Source: an uncultured Gammaproteobacteria bacterium
Lineage (GTDB): Bacteria > Pseudomonadota > Gammaproteobacteria > CAISUE01
Length of the DNA stretch: 47,399 bases
Reading direction: 5' to 3'
Assembly (NCBI GenBank): GCA_903888615.1
Contig: CAISUE010000057.1
Coordinates: 1 to 47,399, forward strand
The notes beneath the pieces were generated by a model. That model made no database searches, was not told the origin of the DNA, and saw only the letters and a program-made list of their open reading frames with translations. Shown here in pieces: positions 44,341 to 47,399 of this stretch (positions are counted from its first letter, which is position 1; each line of letters begins with the position of its first letter). The translations under genes and the position numbers were made by a program.

Positions 44341-44610
44341 TTAAGGACAGAGCAGAGAAGAATTACGTGCCTTAAGTGCCAATACGCCGTTATTAAAGGC
44401 CATTTTTTTTCTTAGCGACCTACTGGGTGGCTTAGAAGCAGTCGAAACGCTTGATACAGATACACCGGGTATTGTCTCATCAAAACTCTTGCGACGTGTT
44501 ACGATAGGCGTCGACAGCGGCGTCGATGGTGGCGTTTCTGGCATCAAATCCACCCCTTCTAATTGAACCTTTGTTAAATCATCCGAAACAACGCACGTAT
44601 TCTTATCCAT
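44341..44610 (-). CDS. Hypothetical Ser/Thr/Pro-rich small protein
   Basis: I do not recognise this 89-residue protein. Its middle is rich in Pro, Ser and Thr (PETPPSTPLSTPI), followed by a basic stretch (RSLRKKM). It is probably disordered, with no membrane segment or signal peptide. A strong AAGGAAG site five bases before ATG 44610 supports translation, and the epmB start codon follows one base after its stop, so the two are probably one transcript. Small disordered proteins with SP/TP clusters could be phosphorylation targets or effectors, but this is speculation. Confidence 0.5.
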   Translation of the reverse strand: MDKNTCVVSDDLTKVQLEGVDLMPETPPSTPLSTPIVTRRKSFDETIPGVSVSSVSTASKPPSRSLRKKMAFNNGVLALKARNSSLLCP

Positions 44611-44784
44611 TATTCTTCCTTGATTATCAATATAATTGATGTAAATTACAGTGGTTGCCGTTAACGAGTGATCGTGAGCGATGAGCCTGGCTTAGCATAC
44701 CTGATTTTTAAGCCATTGACCTTTCTTAATTAAAAAATATTTCCCTATAGCTACTCAAACACAGCACGAATAAAGCACGAACTC

Positions 44785-44793
44785 TGTTAAAAT
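44785..44793 (+). promoter_or_regulatory. Cyclophilin gene promoter, extended -10
   Basis: TGT followed by TAAAAT (44788-44793) resembles an extended -10 element, about 29 bases before the ATG. No clear -35 box was found. AAGGA at 44809-44813 is the ribosome site. Confidence 0.4.
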
Positions 44794-44821
44794 ATTCCCT
44801 TATCTTTCAAGGAATTTTTTT

Positions 44822-45319
44822 ATGATCAAATTACAAACCAATATGGGTGATATCCTCATTACGCTTAACCCAGAAAAAGCCCCCATCAGCAGTGCTAATT
44901 TTTTAAACTATGTCAAACAAGGTTTTTACGATGGCACTATTTTTCATCGCATCATCAACAGTTTCATGGTCCAAGGTGGCGGTTTTACCCCCGATATGAA
45001 GCAAAAAACCACCCAAGCGCAAATCCAAAATGAAGCCGACAATGGTTTAAAAAACATCCGCGGTGCCCTTGCTATGGCACGGACTTCGGATCCACATTCC
45101 GCCACTGGTCAATTCTTCATCAACACAGTCGATAATAGCTTTTTAGATCACCGCAGTAAAACAGCCGATGGTTGGGGTTATTGTGTTTTTGGTCAAATCG
45201 TTGAAGGTTTAGATGTGCTTGATCAAATTCGCGCAGTTAAAACCGGCAATCGCGCTGGCCATCAAGATGTGCCATTGATGGATGTTATTCTTGAAAAAGC
45301 CACTGTCTTAGAAGATTAA
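44822..45319 (+). CDS. ppiB: Peptidyl-prolyl cis-trans isomerase, cyclophilin type
   Basis: It speeds proline isomerisation during folding. The 165 residues contain the cyclophilin core FHRIINSFMVQGG with the catalytic Arg, ALAMARTSDPHSATGQFFIN, and WGYCVFGQIVEG. There is no signal peptide, so it is the cytoplasmic PpiB form rather than periplasmic PpiA. The length matches PpiB (164). AAGGA lies eight bases before the ATG. Confidence 0.93.
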   Translation: MIKLQTNMGDILITLNPEKAPISSANFLNYVKQGFYDGTIFHRIINSFMVQGGGFTPDMKQKTTQAQIQNEADNGLKNIRGALAMARTSDPHSATGQFFINTVDNSFLDHRSKTADGWGYCVFGQIVEGLDVLDQIRAVKTGNRAGHQDVPLMDVILEKATVLED

Positions 45320-45328
45320 TCCGCTGCG

Positions 45329-45358
45329 CCCCACCCTTAAATAAATGTCAGTGTGGGG
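45329..45358. terminator. Weak hairpin between convergent ppiB and dps
   Basis: CCCCAC (45329-45334) and GTGGGG (45353-45358) form a 6-bp GC-rich stem with an 18-base loop. No T run follows in either direction, so it is only a possible terminator. Confidence 0.35.
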
Positions 45359-45382
45359 TAACTCCGCTTCGGTTGAGGAAAA

Positions 45383-45868
45383 CTATGCTTCTGGTGTATG
45401 TAATAAATGACTGCGCAACATCCAGGTGTTTTTTTCATGGCCTTTGAGCCATTGAATCAAGCAATCTTCACTGGCATAATCGTGCATGCCTGAAATATCA
45501 TCGATGACTTGCCTGATTTTACGAATCAAGGCTTCATGATCCGCCACCAATTCCGCCAACATAGCCCCTACTGTCAAATTTTTCGTGTGATTATGGGCGG
45601 TTACAATGCTTTTATCCGGTGTTCGGTAAGCCCCCGGCGCCGTATAACCCATCGTGCGAATGCGTTCAGCGATTTCATCAATGATCAACTTCAACCATTC
45701 ATAATTTGCTTCGAACAATTGATGTAAGCTGATAAAACTGTGGCCAGTGATATTCCAGTGGAAATTCAATGTCTTTAGATATAAAGCATATTCACTGGTC
45801 AATAATTGCCCTAATAATTCACTGATCGTTTCTCGCGTCACTTCACTCAAACCAATATGAATATGCAT
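45383..45868 (-). CDS. dps: Dps-type DNA-protecting ferritin-like protein
   Basis: It oxidises and stores iron in a dodecamer and protects DNA in stress. From ATG 45868 (GAGGGG six bases upstream) it has 161 residues. The ferroxidase residues are seen in LNFHWNI (His), then in the helix FEANYEWLKLIIDEIAERI (Asp and Glu). The C-terminal helix with GHEKNTWMLRSHL fits the family. The frame upstream to 45943 overlaps prpC and is not family-like. The short N-terminus lacks the Lys-rich tail that some Dps proteins use to bind DNA, so DNA binding is uncertain. Confidence 0.92.
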   Translation of the reverse strand: MHIHIGLSEVTRETISELLGQLLTSEYALYLKTLNFHWNITGHSFISLHQLFEANYEWLKLIIDEIAERIRTMGYTAPGAYRTPDKSIVTAHNHTKNLTVGAMLAELVADHEALIRKIRQVIDDISGMHDYASEDCLIQWLKGHEKNTWMLRSHLLHTPEA

Positions 45869-45924
45869 GCAAAACCCCTCGCTATTCGTTAAAAAACTCC
45901 TAGCGAAGCAAAATCCATGCCAAC

Positions 45925-47055
45925 TTAACGATCTTGCAAACAAACAAACACTTGAGGATCAGGGCCAATGTAATCAGAAGCAGGTCGAATCAATTTATTA
46001 TTGGCACGCTGTTCGATCACATGCGCCGCCCAACCACTGATCCGCGACATGACAAATACTGGTGTAAACATCGCTGTTGGAATACCCAAGCAGTGATAAA
46101 CAATAGCACTGTAAAAATCCACATTGGGGAAAAGTTTCTTTTCACGCATCATCACGTGTTCAATTCGTTCGGCAACCAAGTAGAGCGATTCCTTCCCTGT
46201 GGCGATCGCCAAAGCTTTAGCATAAGGTTTAATGATGTCAGAACGAGGATCATGCGTCGTATAAACTCGATGGCCAAACCCCATCACTAATACTTTATTC
46301 GCCAGCATGCTGAGCAAACCGAGCTCTGCGGCTTCCGGTGAAGTAAATTTTTCAAGCAAATCCATCGCCGCTTCATTAGCGCCCCCATGTAAATTACCGC
46401 GCAGAGTGCCAATCGCCGCACAAATCGCACTGTAAAAATCCGTTTGCGTTGCCGCAGTGACGCGTGCTGAAAACGTTGAAGCATTGAATTCATGCTCAGC
46501 ATAAAGAATCAACGATAAACGGATAGCCTCAGCTTCTAAGGCTGAAGGTTCACGTCCCAACAAGCAATGCAAAAACATCGCACCAAGACTTAAATCCGTC
46601 ACTGCGGTATCAAGATCATTTCCCGTTTGGTGAAACTGATACCAATACGTCAACATGGCTGGAAAAAGCGCCATTAAACGATCTGCAATCACGAATTGAT
46701 TATGCTCCGAGGTTTCTTGTTCTAATGTCCCTAAAAAAGAACACCCCGTTCGCAACACATCCATCGGATGGGCATTTTTGGGAATAGCTTGCAAACACTG
46801 CTGTAAAGCAACGGGTAAATGCCTTAACTGACACAACTGCTGTTGATACGCCGCCAATTCGCTAACATTAGGCAAGTGACCATAAATAAGTAAATAAGCT
46901 ACTTCTTCAAAGGTGCATGAAGCCGCTAAATCTTCGATGCCAAAACCGCGATAATTCAAACCTTGACCCATTAACCCCACGGTGCAGATAGCCGATTGGC
47001 CCGCTGTAATACCTGCTAAGCCACCGGTTTTCAGTATTTTCTCTGCAATAACCAT
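45925..47055 (-). CDS. prpC: 2-methylcitrate synthase / citrate synthase
   Basis: It condenses oxaloacetate with propionyl- or acetyl-CoA. The 376 residues show the catalytic His in LHGGANEAAMDLL, the GFGHRVY motif, and VDFYSAIVYHCLGIP with the catalytic Asp. The early YRGFGIEDLA stretch and the size are those of the short dimeric form found in PrpC and in some citrate synthases. No prpB, prpD or acnD is near, so methylcitrate specificity is uncertain; it may be a citrate synthase. GAGGTG precedes ATG 47055. Confidence 0.82.
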   Translation of the reverse strand: MVIAEKILKTGGLAGITAGQSAICTVGLMGQGLNYRGFGIEDLAASCTFEEVAYLLIYGHLPNVSELAAYQQQLCQLRHLPVALQQCLQAIPKNAHPMDVLRTGCSFLGTLEQETSEHNQFVIADRLMALFPAMLTYWYQFHQTGNDLDTAVTDLSLGAMFLHCLLGREPSALEAEAIRLSLILYAEHEFNASTFSARVTAATQTDFYSAICAAIGTLRGNLHGGANEAAMDLLEKFTSPEAAELGLLSMLANKVLVMGFGHRVYTTHDPRSDIIKPYAKALAIATGKESLYLVAERIEHVMMREKKLFPNVDFYSAIVYHCLGIPTAMFTPVFVMSRISGWAAHVIEQRANNKLIRPASDYIGPDPQVFVCLQDR

Positions 47056-47195
47056 GACATCACCTCTAAAAAATGCCTATTAAAAGCCAAAAAATCTTTT
47101 CTGGCAACTTTTTTATTTTGTCGCACCACGTAAATTATTTCTGCCGTCTCTATCGCACATTTAAACACAAAACTTAAACGGTATGCGTAGATTAA

Positions 47196-47280
47196 GGAAA
47201 AGCCGCGCTTGGTAAAAATCAAGGGGGAGAATCGCGATTCTCCCCCTTGACAATCCCCCATCGCGTAAGGTGCACTCAGC
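47196..47280 (+). repeat. Palindromic intergenic element, copy D
   Basis: A perfect 32-bp palindrome (47219-47250) is followed by ATCCCCCATCGCG (47253-47265), which matches copy A at 12 of 13 positions. AGCTTTAA ends the similarity. The 23 bases before the palindrome also resemble copy A. The TTTATTCAG ends are not recognisable. It lies upstream of prpC; in the rest of the 344-bp gap (47056-47195 and 47281-47399) I see no gene. Confidence 0.65.
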
Positions 47281-47365
47281 GTAGCTTTAAGAAAGATTGT
47301 TAAATTTCCCGTGAATAGTTACGTTTTTTCTTCTCACCTTAAGCAAGCCTTAAGCTTTGCGTGAC

Positions 47366-47371
47366 TATAAT
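47366..47371 (+). promoter_or_regulatory. Possible plus-strand promoter at the right edge
   Basis: A consensus TATAAT follows GTGAC, 28 bases from the window end, and would drive a gene lying to the right. No -35 box is clear. Confidence 0.3.
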
Positions 47372-47399
47372 CTCTTCAGAAAAATAATAATAAAATCAT

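Noticed and set aside
45934-46290. 118-codon plus-strand frame opposite prpC
   Set aside because: It lies entirely antisense to a well-conserved citrate-synthase family gene and shows no protein-like pattern.
1-47399. CRISPR array or phage attachment site
   Set aside because: No series of regularly spaced short repeats was seen. The only tandem repeat is coding (336-673), and no integrase gene or tRNA-associated direct repeat was found.

Overview
The window looks like a chromosomal segment of an AT-rich gammaproteobacterium, most likely of the Legionellales (Coxiella/Legionella/Berkiella-type host-associated bacteria). This placement is inference from content. The housekeeping genes are gammaproteobacterial (lepB-rnc-era-recO, rsmB, lgt, damX, pcm, and an EF-P carrying the lysine that EpmB acts on). 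They are mixed with genes typical of bacteria that live in eukaryotic cells: an exported apyrase-type NTPDase, a Rab/Ras-like small GTPase with a long unknown tail, a tandem-repeat protein, and several membrane or Gln/Asn-rich proteins I do not recognise. There is no rRNA, no recognisable tRNA and no CRISPR array.

Layout. 0-1.35 kb: the edge of an ISAs1-type transposase gene and a repeat protein. 1.35-5.15 kb: a proline iminopeptidase-like hydrolase, then ftsI-parB as a two-gene unit away from the usual dcw and parA contexts. 5.15-8.1 kb: trxA, a small exported protein and two unknown genes, ending in a perfect 50-bp palindromic terminator. 8.1-14 kb: NTPDase, an MHS-type MFS transporter, guaC, a Gln/Asn-rich protein and rsmB, all on the minus strand. 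14-16.2 kb: an orphan conjugation pair (TraF-like peptidase and TrbB-like ATPase) followed by efp. 16.2-24.9 kb: a broken AAA-ATPase gene, recO-era-rnc-lepB, lepA, lgt, damX and aroK (aroB is missing between the last two). 24.9-30.1 kb: a coiled-coil protein, a FadB-like enzyme, an M23 peptidase and the Rab-like GTPase. 30.3-33.9 kb: DipZ-like thiol-disulfide protein, an MFS transporter and pcm. 34.1-38.6 kb: a tripartite MacAB-TolC-like export operon. 38.6-41.4 kb: dapE-hemE and folE. 41.4-47.1 kb: malic enzyme, EpmB, a small unknown gene, cyclophilin, Dps and a methylcitrate/citrate synthase.

Links between genes. EF-P (15.6 kb, Lys34) and EpmB (43.3 kb) are substrate and one of the modifying enzymes of the same pathway. 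FtsI, ParB, DamX and the M23 peptidase concern division, segregation and the wall. Lgt and LepB serve envelope biogenesis, and the export operon carries a lipoprotein adaptor that Lgt would process.

Most interesting observation: a family of intergenic palindromic elements (full copy 27485-27629; related copies at 24294-24366, 30252-30311 and 47196-47280; a possible solo end at 33969-33980). The full copy has 14-bp inverted ends bounded by TA, a small hairpin and a long perfect palindrome. Between two copies the palindrome differs at four positions per arm, and every change is compensated on the other arm. One copy sits exactly where aroB would be expected.
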